Below, one piece after another: positions 18,001 through 25,775 of a stretch of 52,111 bases of DNA. Positions within the stretch are counted from its first letter, which is position 1. Every line of letters begins with the position of its first letter. Location: NCBI GenBank assembly GCA_017303505.1, contig JAFLCP010000044.1, positions 1 to 52,111 on the forward strand, in the 5' to 3' direction. Below the pieces are notes generated by a model. It did no database searches. It had not been told where the DNA came from and saw only the letters and a list, made by a program, of their open reading frames with translations. The stretch comes from Planctomycetota bacterium. Lineage in GTDB: Bacteria; Planctomycetota; Planctomycetia; Pirellulales; Pirellulaceae. The translations under genes were made by a program, and so were the position numbers.

Positions 18001-19207
18001 TGCCTTTCGAAGCAACGATCACACCCTTGCCGTGAGAATAACCTTTCGGCGCAACATACATTCCCAGTGGCCCGCGCAGGCGCCCGTTGTTGTCCCAATA
18101 GATTTGCGAATGATCTTCCAGCCCATCACCATCGGTATCCGTCAACAAGAAGACATTTCCGTTGTAGCCCAACGCGAACAACTTGCCATCATCGCGATAA
18201 CGGAGGTTGTTGATGTTGGTTAGGTCCAACGGCAATTTGCGGACACGAAACCCAGGCACCAACATTTGGACTTCCGGGGTTGCTTCGAGTGGCTCGAGCG
18301 GATGCCGAGCAAAACTCTCCTTCACCCCAGTAAACAACGAGCGATGTTTTTTCGTCAGATACTCACGGACGACTTGTTGCTTTGCAGCTTCCATGGCACC
18401 GTTGTAAACAATGAACTCCGCTAAACAACCATCCCAAAATCCGCTAACTCGCGCGGGCTTGGCATCATTCGAATAGTAGCGTGCCCCCAGCCAAGCGAAG
18501 TCCCAAGTCATCGGTTCGTTACGTCTTGACCGACTCTTCTGTTCAACACCATTCATCCATACACGTACATCGCTCTTCGAAATCCGCATCTCGAAAAGAT
18601 GGTATTTTTGAAGCGGGTGGCTCCCTTCACTAAAGTCCATCGCCCCTGAGAAGCCGGCCCCTTCGATATTGATCGCTTCCCACGTCGAAGTGACAAGAGG
18701 CCCCATATCGATGTTGAGTCCGGTAACATAATCGTTGCCTGATTGTTTCGCAGCCGAGAAGAATGAACGAAACAAGCCACTATTCTTCTCAGCCGATACT
18801 ACAGCAAATAACGTTAGCTCATCATACGATTTGCCATAGTCAATTCGCAGGAAATCATCTTGGCCATCGAATCGCAAGACTCGTTCTCCAGCAAACGACT
18901 CTAACTTTGGAAACGCTGCTTCGATATCCTGACGCGCATGCTGTTGTTGGCCGGACGAATCGTATACGACATCCAGCGTTTGCCCCAAAACGAGAGGACG
19001 ATTTTGGGCATCGGTCCAAGCTTCGCCTTGTTTGGCGACATCAAACCACAACTCAAGCCCATCGCGAACCGTCAATCGCTCATCCGACCAAGCAGGAAAA
19101 CTGCGCTGTGTCTCCTGTGCATAGAGCCAACACGACGCTGTCGCCCATAGCCAAGCAATGACTCCGACAGAAAACAATACGGATCTTAGCGAGAGAAGGT
19201 AGTGCAT
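15032..19207 (-). CDS. Multidomain LamG / PVC-dehydrogenase / haem / ThuA-like exported protein
   Basis: A 1391-residue exported protein. In order: signal peptide ending near CWLYAQE; a concanavalin/LamG-like lectin domain (about residues 50-290, with GERVLRFDGQDDFLRIDYG); a beta-propeller of the PVC 'membrane-bound dehydrogenase' type (about 310-650, DTDGDGLEDHSQIYWDN, DRDGDDVADEEQIIATGW); a beta-rich region; a CxxCH haem domain with CSRCH (Cys998, Cys1001, His1002), GPDLSNLAF and SLMPNGL; and a C-terminal ThuA-like domain (about 1150-1370, LRIVLCDGPKDHGVDEHDYP and GGGLVFMHFAVNG). ThuA-like domains are linked to sugar metabolism, so extracytoplasmic oxidation of a carbohydrate coupled to haem electron transfer is the likely role. 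The substrate is unknown. Confidence 0.87.
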   Translation of the reverse strand: MHYLLSLRSVLFSVGVIAWLWATASCWLYAQETQRSFPAWSDERLTVRDGLELWFDVAKQGEAWTDAQNRPLVLGQTLDVVYDSSGQQQHARQDIEAAFPKLESFAGERVLRFDGQDDFLRIDYGKSYDELTLFAVVSAEKNSGLFRSFFSAAKQSGNDYVTGLNIDMGPLVTSTWEAINIEGAGFSGAMDFSEGSHPLQKYHLFEMRISKSDVRVWMNGVEQKSRSRRNEPMTWDFAWLGARYYSNDAKPARVSGFWDGCLAEFIVYNGAMEAAKQQVVREYLTKKHRSLFTGVKESFARHPLEPLEATPEVQMLVPGFRVRKLPLDLTNINNLRYRDDGKLFALGYNGNVFLLTDTDGDGLEDHSQIYWDNNGRLRGPLGMYVAPKGYSHGKGVIVASKGKVSFLHDRDGDDVADEEQIIATGWKEITQNVDALGIAVGPDESIYFGLGTTNYANGYLLDNGGKANFDLQSERGNIIKISPDWKSRESICKGVRFPVALDFNAEGDLFATDQEGATWLSNGNPFDELLHIQPDKYYGFPPYHPKHLPQVIDEPSVFDYGPQHQSTCGLFFNRSVCGGPLFGPESWKTSAFVCGESRGKIFRTDVVRGANGYMANNTVIACLSQLTIDCSVTPAGGLLVCCHSGPPDWGTGPEGKGALYLIEYVEPQLPQPVLQWSSGANELTVAFDQPLGEDYLALLSKGIHLESGPYNAAGDRFETLAPPYAVVQMQRESLRSDLPLLGVSLTPDRRTLKLLTAGLNQRDRVSITLPSMPRKTEVAERAVKPETGIDVVCDMRGVAVTWNREDGQEQRHIVLPHLEHALNQQWTQGSSEHESFFAATVQPGALTYACRVDVSHLLQPRVQAGAKLEYEPEFEAGVIHLQSRKNGEFRRVRANGKDWPVRDGKVSIPLAPEEKELDLEIEMQTGPQSSCDVTIAFTTKRDATPRNLSLSRLTPAFVPKEPNDRGADIASLEQAWDSKIPAGSWLHGREIYYGVGLCSRCHTLRGLPGGALGPDLSNLAFRDDSSILRDIRQPSATLNPDHLMVMVLLQSGEVVSGVPLANENETSLLLGLADGSRREIEREEIEEMKPTRVSLMPNGLVDSLSADDLKDLLVFLKRNPLEPTTVVREDQPAYRSWSEFQKLDFAADSFKPVTLTKPLRIVLCDGPKDHGVDEHDYPEWKRRWLRLLSLVRDVQVEEAHEWPSDYQMKTADLIVFYSANPQWKKERGEELDRFLAAGGGLVFMHFAVNGQQAVDPLAMRIGLACDTKILKFRHGPVSLKLASPHPLTAGLPNLDVVDESYWKMTGDPSQIQLVATGEEDGADQPLIWTVERGKGRVFVSIMGHYSWTLDDPLYRVLLLRGMMWSAHQPPDALLPLSTIGARIRENITRTH

Positions 19208-19321
19208 AAGGATGGCGGGGAGGAGAGTGTTTTTTAAGCAAGAAAGAGAGTCGTCATTTTACTACCGCTAGGTAAGGCAAGCTAGATCCTGCTGTCGGAG
19301 CGGAAAAGGAACGAGAGTTGC

Positions 19322-19354
19322 GAATTAGGAATTAGGAATTAGGAATTAGGAATT
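19322..19354. repeat. Tandem heptamer array GAATTAG
   Basis: Nearly five copies of the heptamer GAATTAG lie in the spacer 19208-19558. The same heptamer array recurs at 39384-39425, and in both places a hairpin repeat of the TTCGTAGCTC family follows shortly after. Confidence 0.85.
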
Positions 19355-19370
19355 GAACCGCGAGGGTTTG

Positions 19371-19510
19371 TTCGTAGCTCGTAGTCAGCGCAGCAGTGGT
19401 CGTGATCGGGCATATTCGAAACCAACGCCATCGCGAACGCGACGAGACGAGGAGGATTACGATCACGAATTACGACGACGAATTACGACGTACGAAGTAG
19501 GAGCTACGAA
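19371..19510. repeat. Hairpin repeat, degenerate copy A
   Basis: It opens with TTCGTAGCTC and closes with GAGCTACGAA, perfect 10-bp inverted ends. The right arm has the CGACGAATTACGACG and TACGAAGTAGGAGCTACGAA wording shared with the copies at 39478-39621 and 40631-40879. The left arm has diverged and the GATCGT/CATCGT hexamer core is almost absent. Confidence 0.65.
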
Positions 19511-19558
19511 ATTCACCGCGTAGGTTTTCGGCAACGCGAGATTCTTAGTACTTCAGAC

Positions 19559-20617
19559 TCAGTATGGAATCGAGGAAACCGCGTTCGCGGACTGAGCGCC
19601 ATTCTCATAGATCGGAAGGCTCTGATCTACGGTCGTACTTTCCTGCACCGGGGAAGGTACAAAATGAGGCGACATGACATCGCCATCCCGCACCGATCGA
19701 TAAGTCTCGGGATTGACCTGAGAACCATTCCAACGCCCCACAGCGTGCCCCCACAAAATACCGCCGATGTAAAGCGGATTGGCATAATCAGGAAAAAAAG
19801 TACCCGCTGCGCTCCCTACATACGTTCCATACGCGGGATACAAAACATGATAACCTTCTTTCTCGAGTGCCGGATTTCCCAAGTATTGCAAATAAGCCAC
19901 CACATCGCGACTGGCAACCGATTCATGCCACAGCGGTACAACGGGGATTAGGTAGATTGCGCCGTACGTGCCCGGATACTTGCGCCGCGAAAAGTCTTTG
20001 GCATGCGCCGCCTCGTGCAAAGTAATCACCGGAATATCACTATAAATGTGCACTGTGCCGGTGTAAGGATTGTAATGATCGCCGCCAAACAGACGGCCCG
20101 GCAGGATCGCTTCACCAGCTAAACTCAAAACACCTAACGTATACCGCCAACCCCAGCCCACGCTCTTATTGGCCCGCAAGCGATGCCAATCTTGAATCGG
20201 CGCATATTGATTCAAACGAAACTTAACGTGATACAACCCATTGTCGTCGATGTATTTTGCCAATACCTGCTCGGTCTCGGGCGAAATGTAATGCCGATCA
20301 GCACGTGAGTCCCACAGAATAATCTTGGATGGAATCCCGATGATCCAGCCCACCGTATCGAGGACCGGCATTTCACGACCACGCTCTATCACCGGCTTGG
20401 TCGCTTGCAACTGTTCATCGCAAGTAAAATATTTGTCAACCGGAATAGGCTGAGGAGTCAGTACATGACAACCACTGCTCAATAGCAACAGGACACCGCT
20501 GAAGCACCAAAGCAGAGCAGTTCGCATCGACAAATCGCTCGATAAACGCGAGAGCCCATCAATGCATGTTGCGCTGCCATTGGAAAACAATGTCTTGTGG
20601 GCACATCCTTGCGCCAT
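19559..20617 (-). CDS. Lipoprotein with HExxH motif, putative metallopeptidase
   Basis: I do not recognise a named family. The protein contains IPVITLHEAAHAKDF, an HExxH zinc-binding pattern (His201 counted from the first start), within a region bearing GTVHIYSDIPV, so a zinc-peptidase-like fold is possible. From Met31 (start 20527) it begins MRTALLWCFSGVLLLLSSGC, a textbook lipoprotein signal with lipobox SSGC. Met1 at 20617 has a modest AGG seven bases upstream, so the start is open. The C-terminal half is Tyr/Gly-rich with several aromatic turns. It lies 23 bases after the hemQ start on the same strand and could be co-transcribed with it. Confidence 0.72.
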   Translation of the reverse strand: MAQGCAHKTLFSNGSATCIDGLSRLSSDLSMRTALLWCFSGVLLLLSSGCHVLTPQPIPVDKYFTCDEQLQATKPVIERGREMPVLDTVGWIIGIPSKIILWDSRADRHYISPETEQVLAKYIDDNGLYHVKFRLNQYAPIQDWHRLRANKSVGWGWRYTLGVLSLAGEAILPGRLFGGDHYNPYTGTVHIYSDIPVITLHEAAHAKDFSRRKYPGTYGAIYLIPVVPLWHESVASRDVVAYLQYLGNPALEKEGYHVLYPAYGTYVGSAAGTFFPDYANPLYIGGILWGHAVGRWNGSQVNPETYRSVRDGDVMSPHFVPSPVQESTTVDQSLPIYENGAQSANAVSSIPY

Positions 20618-20640
20618 AGCAAAACCTACTTAGTGAAAGT

Positions 20641-21486
20641 CTATGCGATGCAACAGTGCTTCAATATACCGTCCGAATCGCTCACATATCCCACAAAGAA
20701 TTCGCCAAACTCGCCGTAGCGCGCGCTCGCTTTATCGAAACGCATTTTGTAGACGATATCCTTGAGATACTGTGGGTTGCGAGCCCAGAGCGTAACACCC
20801 CATTCCCAATCGTCGAGCCCGACAGCAACCGTTACTAACTGACTAACACGACCAGCGAACGCCATTCCGCTTTGGGCATGTTCGGCCATCATTTCGTTGC
20901 GCTGCGAATAAGGCAAATCAAACCAGTTCGCTCCAACCACCCGGGCTTTATTCATCGGATAGAAACAAAGCGATGGCCAAGGTGGAATCTCTGGCCGCAA
21001 CCGTTGCTCGTTCATCATGGGCAAGCGGCGTTCGTAGGCGGCAACCTTCGCAGCAAAGGCTGGACTATTGGGATCCTCGCCACCCGACTTCAAGCGTTCA
21101 GCATATTGTTCCGGCGAGGGAACATATTCAGAAATCTCAGACATCGATACAAAAGAATATGTTGGTTCCAAAGCTGGCCCCAACGGTGAGGCCATCAATT
21201 GCTGGTGGACTGCATCGATCTTTAGCGGGTCGTTATCGAGCATCATCAACATGAAGTCTGCTTTATGCCCGCTGATGATCGCCGTTTGCAATCGCTCCGT
21301 CGGCACGCCAGCTTGATGCGCCAAAATCTCTTTCCAAGCCTGCTTACCCGCGTTCTTTTGATGGACACTCATTCCGGCTAACGCAGCCCGATTAAAGCGA
21401 TAGAAGTAGTGGGTGCAGTGCCAACCTTGGACAGGAAAAATCGAGGGTTCGGGAAGCTCTGTGGGACGGTGCGCAGGTGAGTTCAT
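20641..21486 (-). CDS. hemQ: Coproheme decarboxylase / chlorite dismutase family protein
   Basis: Probably converts coproheme III to haem b with hydrogen peroxide in the coproporphyrin-dependent haem pathway. The 281 residues belong to the chlorite dismutase superfamily: GWHCTHYFYRFNRAAL, ISGHKADFMLMML, PSLCFYPMNKARV (the YPMxK signature of HemQ), and MMAEHAQSGMAFAGRV with the probable proximal haem-ligand His, then GLDDWEWGVTLWARNPQYLKD. The YPMxK motif argues for HemQ rather than a true chlorite dismutase. Haem supply fits the c-type cytochromes nearby. The catalytic Tyr/Arg set is consistent but was not aligned. Confidence 0.9.
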   Translation of the reverse strand: MNSPAHRPTELPEPSIFPVQGWHCTHYFYRFNRAALAGMSVHQKNAGKQAWKEILAHQAGVPTERLQTAIISGHKADFMLMMLDNDPLKIDAVHQQLMASPLGPALEPTYSFVSMSEISEYVPSPEQYAERLKSGGEDPNSPAFAAKVAAYERRLPMMNEQRLRPEIPPWPSLCFYPMNKARVVGANWFDLPYSQRNEMMAEHAQSGMAFAGRVSQLVTVAVGLDDWEWGVTLWARNPQYLKDIVYKMRFDKASARYGEFGEFFVGYVSDSDGILKHCCIA

Positions 21487-21577
21487 GTTTCGTTTCTGGC
21501 CTGTTGTGCTTAATGACTTTCAACCTTCGTCAGCTTACCCTGTCTTATCCAGCTTGCAAACGGCCCATTTGTCTTAC

Positions 21578-22012
21578 CTATTCAAAAGCCCACTGAGTAT
21601 AGGCTTGTTGATACCCAAAACTACGATGAGGATGTGAGTGTGGCTTTGCACCAAACCAGCCATAGGCGTAAGGATTTACTTGACGCTGCTGCAGCACGGG
21701 AGCTGTCTGGCGATGCAATTTTTGACCAACATGATTACTGGACGAACGATCCAGTACCAAATATTTGTGCCCCTTGGAATCCCAACCTGGAACGACAAAG
21801 TGCGACGGTCTTAAGTTGGTTACGACGGGCGGTTGCGCCACACGCATGGGCGTGCCTCCAACCGTGGCATCCTGACTAGGATTCATCGAGGTCAACTGTT
21901 GAGGCTTTTTCACATTGAACTGGCGAGGCTCTTGTCCACGCAAATCCTCGGAAACCATCAATACGAATAGCCAACATGGCAATGCGACCAAGCAAAATGT
22001 GGCTCGAAACAT
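21578..22012 (-). CDS. Small exported protein, function unknown
   Basis: About 144 residues. The ATG at 22012 has AAGGAG six bases upstream and starts a signal peptide MFRATFCLVALPCWLFVLMV; a longer frame begins at 22033. The mature part is rich in Gln, Pro and His and ends with a Tyr/His/Gly-rich segment (NPYAYGWFGAKPHSHPHRSF). I know no family for it; such short exported proteins are frequent in planctomycetes. Confidence 0.7.
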   Translation of the reverse strand: MFRATFCLVALPCWLFVLMVSEDLRGQEPRQFNVKKPQQLTSMNPSQDATVGGTPMRVAQPPVVTNLRPSHFVVPGWDSKGHKYLVLDRSSSNHVGQKLHRQTAPVLQQRQVNPYAYGWFGAKPHSHPHRSFGYQQAYTQWAFE

Positions 22013-22138
22013 TCGCAACTCCTTTGCTAGCATCGACCATCTATCGACAGAATCTATCTCAACTATCGTCGCTTCGATCTGTTAATCTGTAACAATCGTG
22101 CCAACATTGCGGTGTCCTTCCCCCTGAACGAGAAAAGT

Positions 22139-22172
22139 GAACCACGAAAAACACGAAATTCGCGAAATAGGA
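22139..22172. repeat. Dispersed 34-bp repeat, copy 2
   Basis: Same orientation as 14707-14740 and 29 of 34 bases identical (GAACCACGAAAAACACGAA...). Located in the 22013-22839 spacer. Confidence 0.6.
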
Positions 22173-22285
22173 AAGAACACGCTTTGGACCAGCACGCCTG
22201 GGAGCGAGCTCCAGCCCTTAGAATCGGCGAACTGTCGGAGAAGGCGAAACCGTGACGAAATCCAAACGGTCAATCATATCATTCG

Positions 22286-22306
22286 CCGCCCGCCCTGTGC
22301 GGGCGG
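22286..22306. repeat. Perfect GC-rich hairpin
   Basis: CCGCCCGC and GCGGGCGG form an 8-bp perfect stem around CCTGT. No T-tract follows on either strand, so I do not call it an intrinsic terminator. It is one of three structured elements in the 827-base spacer 22013-22839. Confidence 0.7.
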
Positions 22307-22466
22307 TTCTCGCGCTTGAGCAGCTACCCAACTGTACGCCCAAACAAAATCAATCACCGTTGATTCGAGCAGATCTCTCGGTTGACTGGGTGGCGAGTGC
22401 TTGGCTTCTTACTGATTCATGCTGAGCGAGCCGCAATGAGTTGACTTAATATCGCTGTGGCGTGAT

Positions 22467-22482
22467 ACGTACAATTGTACGT
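22467..22482. promoter_or_regulatory. 16-bp perfect palindrome
   Basis: ACGTACAATTGTACGT is perfectly self-complementary and is bracketed by GTGATA on both sides. It could be an operator for a dimeric regulator of the downstream membrane protein gene at 22840, but no regulator is adjacent. A 70-codon frame at 22495-22707 on the minus strand starts with GTG without a ribosome-binding site and is not called. Confidence 0.35.
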
Positions 22483-22839
22483 GTGATATCGAATCTAGAG
22501 ATTAGAGTCATCGTCCCACGGACACAAGATTATTGGTGACGGAAGCGAATTATTGTGACGAGGCAGCGCTGGTAGCTTGGCAGGCGCGAGTACCACCTTT
22601 TCAGGGGCAGGAGGCGAATTTGATTGGCAGCTCAACACTAATAAGAAAATAGTATTCCTCCGTGGCGCCTGCGAATCAAACGGAAATACACGTAGCCAGC
22701 GGGTCACGGGTTAAACGATCGACAGAGAGAAAACGAACCGCGAAATGGCCGAAAAAGCTTGAGTTCGACTCGGCGAATCACTAATCTCTGTAACTTCTCT
22801 CTTTTCTCGCCATCAACCCTTAGCGAGCCTTAGGCAATT

Positions 22840-23334
22840 ATGAATGTTATCACTGCATTATTTACCCTCGGCTATTTGTTTATCGGCGTTATTCTGCTGG
22901 CATTATTGGGCCTTCTCAACGCCATGTGCCTTCGGCTCGCGATTGCCATCTTGAAATGTCCCAAGATCGACTTCCTCAACTCGTATATCATCGTGACGGT
23001 TTCTAGCTTTACATCGATCATGTTCTTTCTAAGTACTCAAGCAATTTCCCTTTTCGGCCGCTCCTATCTTGAAGTCAGAGCAGGGAACCGCGGCGTCTTT
23101 TACCAAGACATTTCTAGTCTTTACTTGGTTTGTTGTTTGGTCCTTTCCTTGCTGGCCAGCGCCATTTTTTTGAGAAGGCTTCGCCCTCATTCCGACAGTT
23201 CCCAACTTTCATTCAGCGATGCCTTCGGGCTCATCGCCTTCTATAAGGCGATATCGTATTTCGTGATCGGCGTTCTCGGGATGATCTTATACGCGATCAT
23301 CATTGGTTTTGTAACTTTGTTTTGGGGATACTGA
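22840..23334 (+). CDS. Four-helix membrane protein, function unknown
   Basis: A 164-residue, strongly hydrophobic protein with four predicted membrane segments at about residues 5-40, 48-68, 88-108 and 128-160, and an Arg-rich loop between helices three and four (RRLRPHSDS). I do not recognise the family. No strong ribosome-binding site precedes the ATG, but the hydrophobic periodicity and charged loops look like a genuine membrane protein. It stands alone. Confidence 0.6.
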   Translation: MNVITALFTLGYLFIGVILLALLGLLNAMCLRLAIAILKCPKIDFLNSYIIVTVSSFTSIMFFLSTQAISLFGRSYLEVRAGNRGVFYQDISSLYLVCCLVLSLLASAIFLRRLRPHSDSSQLSFSDAFGLIAFYKAISYFVIGVLGMILYAIIIGFVTLFWGY

Positions 23335-23508
23335 AAAGCACCACTTCTGTCGTGTCGAAGTCATCGCATAAAACCAGCAGCTGGTGGGCGTTTTGCTCGG
23401 AGCTGGAGCGCAGCTGAGGTTACGGGCCTGAGGATAAAGACGCCAAGCCGACGCAAGGGCCGAGAGACAGAGGAGGAGAAAGACGAGGCGGGAGCCCCTC
23501 AAGCAGCG

Positions 23509-23533
23509 CGTTCCCAGGCAGAGCCTGCGAACG
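23509..23533. repeat. Palindromic CGTTCCCAGGC element
   Basis: CGTTCCCAGGC and GCCTGCGAACG flank a three-base loop with one mismatch in eleven pairs. It sits between the convergent genes ending at 23334 and 23546. It may act as a weak terminator or be a REP-like element; no T-tract is present. Confidence 0.5.
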
Positions 23534-23545
23534 AGGAGGGGTCGA

Positions 23546-24703
23546 CTAAACCCGCAAGACTTCGACGGTACTAGCGATCATTTCAGCGGCCCGATCGACA
23601 TCTTCTTCCGTGGTTTGCCAGCCGACACTGACTCGAATCGTGCGTTGACCTGCCTCAGCGAGTAATCCCAATGCGCGCAGAGTCGGATTGCGACTTGGAG
23701 CCGAGGGTTCGATATCGCGATCAATCACTGGCCCTAAACAAATCTCAGGTAGATGACGCAGCAACTGCTCCGACTTCATGTTGGGTAGTTCGATGCTCAG
23801 CGTATTGGGCAACCGTTCCGCTTGGCGCGCATGCACAACAACCGATTGATTCAGTTCAAATTCAAGTCGTGCTAAAAAGCGATCCCGCAATTCGACCATA
23901 CGATCGGCACCATCTTGCAACGCCGTATCGATCAAGCGTGCCGCATGTCCGAGTCCGACAATGTGAGGTACATTGCGCGAACCTGGCCTTAAGCCACTTT
24001 CGTTTCCTTCGCCGAACATAATCGGTTGCAAGGGTACACCCGCTCGTACATACAATCCCCCAATTCCTTTGGGGGCATACATTTTGTGACCGCTAAAAGA
24101 AAGCAGATCAACATTTAACTCTTCAACCAACGTCCGAATTTTTCCGATCGACTGCGATGCATCGGTATGCACGACGATGTCGCGCGAGCGGCACAATTCG
24201 GCAATTTGGGCGACAGGCTGAATTGTTCCCACTTGATGATTTGAGTGCATCACACTGACGAGTCGCGTGGCAGGTCGGAGCGCATTTTCAATATCATCGA
24301 CCGCGATCACTCCGTTCTTGTCACAACCGATGACCGTTAAGCCCCAGCCTTGCTGCTGAAGATGCTCTGCGCATTGTGTAACAGCGGAGTGCTCGAAGGC
24401 TGAGATGATTAAATGTTTGGGGGCGTTGGATGGAAGTTGAGATGCAATTTGGGACGCGCTTCCCAATAAAGCCAAATTAATGCTCTCGGTTCCTCCTGAC
24501 GTGAAGACCATTTCGGTAGGATGGCACCCTAACAACTTGGCCACACTTGCGCGAGAATCTTCGACCGCCTCTTGCGATGCGCGTCCCAACCAATGTGAAC
24601 TGCTCGGGTCAGCGAAGAAGTCGCCCAAAAAAGGCTGCATCGCATCACGAACACTACCTGCGACGGGTGTGCTGCTGTTGTAATCGAGGTAGATCGTGCG
24701 CAT
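23546..24703 (-). CDS. NifS/IscS-like PLP protein lacking the catalytic cysteine loop
   Basis: Class V aminotransferase-fold protein related to cysteine desulfurases. The start at 24703 gives MRTIYLDYNSSTPV; a longer frame from 24844 has no homologous look. PLP motifs are intact: SGGTESINLALLG, EHSAVTQCAEHL, VHTDASQSIGK and LLSFSGHKMYAPKGIGGLYV with the Schiff-base lysine. The C-terminal part matches (LRALGLLAEAGQRTIRVSVG). The mobile loop that should read like SSGSACTSG is EICLGPVIDRDIEPSAPSRN, with no Cys at the expected place; the nearest Cys is about six residues earlier. Sulfur transfer by the usual persulfide route is therefore doubtful. It may act as another PLP enzyme or be inactive. 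Confidence 0.8.
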   Translation of the reverse strand: MRTIYLDYNSSTPVAGSVRDAMQPFLGDFFADPSSSHWLGRASQEAVEDSRASVAKLLGCHPTEMVFTSGGTESINLALLGSASQIASQLPSNAPKHLIISAFEHSAVTQCAEHLQQQGWGLTVIGCDKNGVIAVDDIENALRPATRLVSVMHSNHQVGTIQPVAQIAELCRSRDIVVHTDASQSIGKIRTLVEELNVDLLSFSGHKMYAPKGIGGLYVRAGVPLQPIMFGEGNESGLRPGSRNVPHIVGLGHAARLIDTALQDGADRMVELRDRFLARLEFELNQSVVVHARQAERLPNTLSIELPNMKSEQLLRHLPEICLGPVIDRDIEPSAPSRNPTLRALGLLAEAGQRTIRVSVGWQTTEEDVDRAAEMIASTVEVLRV

Positions 24704-25007
24704 CAAAAACGTGCCTAAGTCAACCTGTAGAGGAAAAGTTGCAATAGCTCCATTCAGCTTGGCCCAATTCGGCAACGCAACTCTGCAAATCATTGGACGA
24801 AACAAAAAGCCATTTTCACTCTCAGGATGTGAGAGCCGTAGCAATCATTCGGGCGGTAACGAGGCGAGGCAAGCCTTTCCTGCGGCCTATTTGTGGCGAT
24901 ACAATGGGAAATGGCAGAAAAACCGGACTTAGGGACGGAATTCGCGCCTAGGATTGCCAGAACCCCCGCCGAACTACGAATAGGGTAATAAGCAAGGAGA
25001 AAAAGTT

Positions 25008-25775
25008 ATGGCACGTGCAGATCACATTCGAGTTCGGTTTTGCTGGAAGGGTTTTATCCCCTATTGGCACCACGGCATCGATATGGGGGATGGAACCGTC
25101 GTGCATTTCACCAGCGGTCTACCCTTGAACGCGACCTCAGGAACTTCAGCAGTTCGCGACCAAGAACGGCTCGCCGAAATGAAGATTCGCCGCACGACCA
25201 TCGAGGAATTCCATTGGGGCTACAAATTCGAAGTGGTAAAACACGCGAATTCGCTCGACGCAGATAGCGTCATTGTGCGCGCCACCGAATCGATTGGTGA
25301 CCAAGCCTACATTCTTTCGCAAAACAACTGCGAACACTTTGCCTCATGGTGCAAGGTGGGTACCGCTCGGAGTTGGCAAGTAGAAGGCATGGAGTCGCTT
25401 GCCCAAAGTGCAGTTTCGGCTACAACCAAAAGTGTGCTCGCTGTCGCTGCCAAAAAACAAATTACGTCTGCCGCTTTGACAATGATCTCACGACCGATTG
25501 CGACAGCGGCAACCGCTATCCGTCCCATCTTTTTGCTGGCCGATGTCGCTGAGTATTGCTCCTACGTTACCGCCCAGAAAATGGGTTATTCGGACGATCA
25601 TGCCAAAAATGTGAGCCGTTGGACCGGTCGCTCTACGGCAGCTGCCATTGGGATGGTAACGGGTGGCCCTGCCGGTGCAGCCGCTGCGGTAACGGTGCAC
25701 GAAGTGACCGGACGCATCGCGGAATCAATTTGCGGAACGGTCAAGAAGCAAATCGCGACACCAGTTGCCTCTTAA
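25008..25775 (+). CDS. LRAT-like domain protein
   Basis: A 255-residue protein with the lecithin:retinol acyltransferase-like (NlpC/P60 superfamily) signature. The N-terminal block YWHHGIDMGDGTVVHFTSG carries the catalytic His, and QNNCEHFASWC carries the nucleophilic Cys in the NCEHF motif. The C-terminal half (about residues 130-250) is Ala/Thr-rich with weakly hydrophobic helices (AATAIRPIFLLADVAEY and GGPAGAAAAVTVHEV) and may insert in or lie on a membrane, as in eukaryotic LRAT/HRASLS proteins that act on phospholipids. AAGGAG lies upstream of the ATG. Acyltransferase or phospholipase activity is inferred from the motif only. Its 3' end overlaps rdgB by 35 bases on the other strand. Confidence 0.85.
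   Translation: MARADHIRVRFCWKGFIPYWHHGIDMGDGTVVHFTSGLPLNATSGTSAVRDQERLAEMKIRRTTIEEFHWGYKFEVVKHANSLDADSVIVRATESIGDQAYILSQNNCEHFASWCKVGTARSWQVEGMESLAQSAVSATTKSVLAVAAKKQITSAALTMISRPIATAATAIRPIFLLADVAEYCSYVTAQKMGYSDDHAKNVSRWTGRSTAAAIGMVTGGPAGAAAAVTVHEVTGRIAESICGTVKKQIATPVAS

Noticed and set aside
22495-22707. 70-codon minus-strand frame with a lipobox-like LVLSC
   Set aside because: GTG start without ribosome-binding site, short, Pro-rich chance composition possible.
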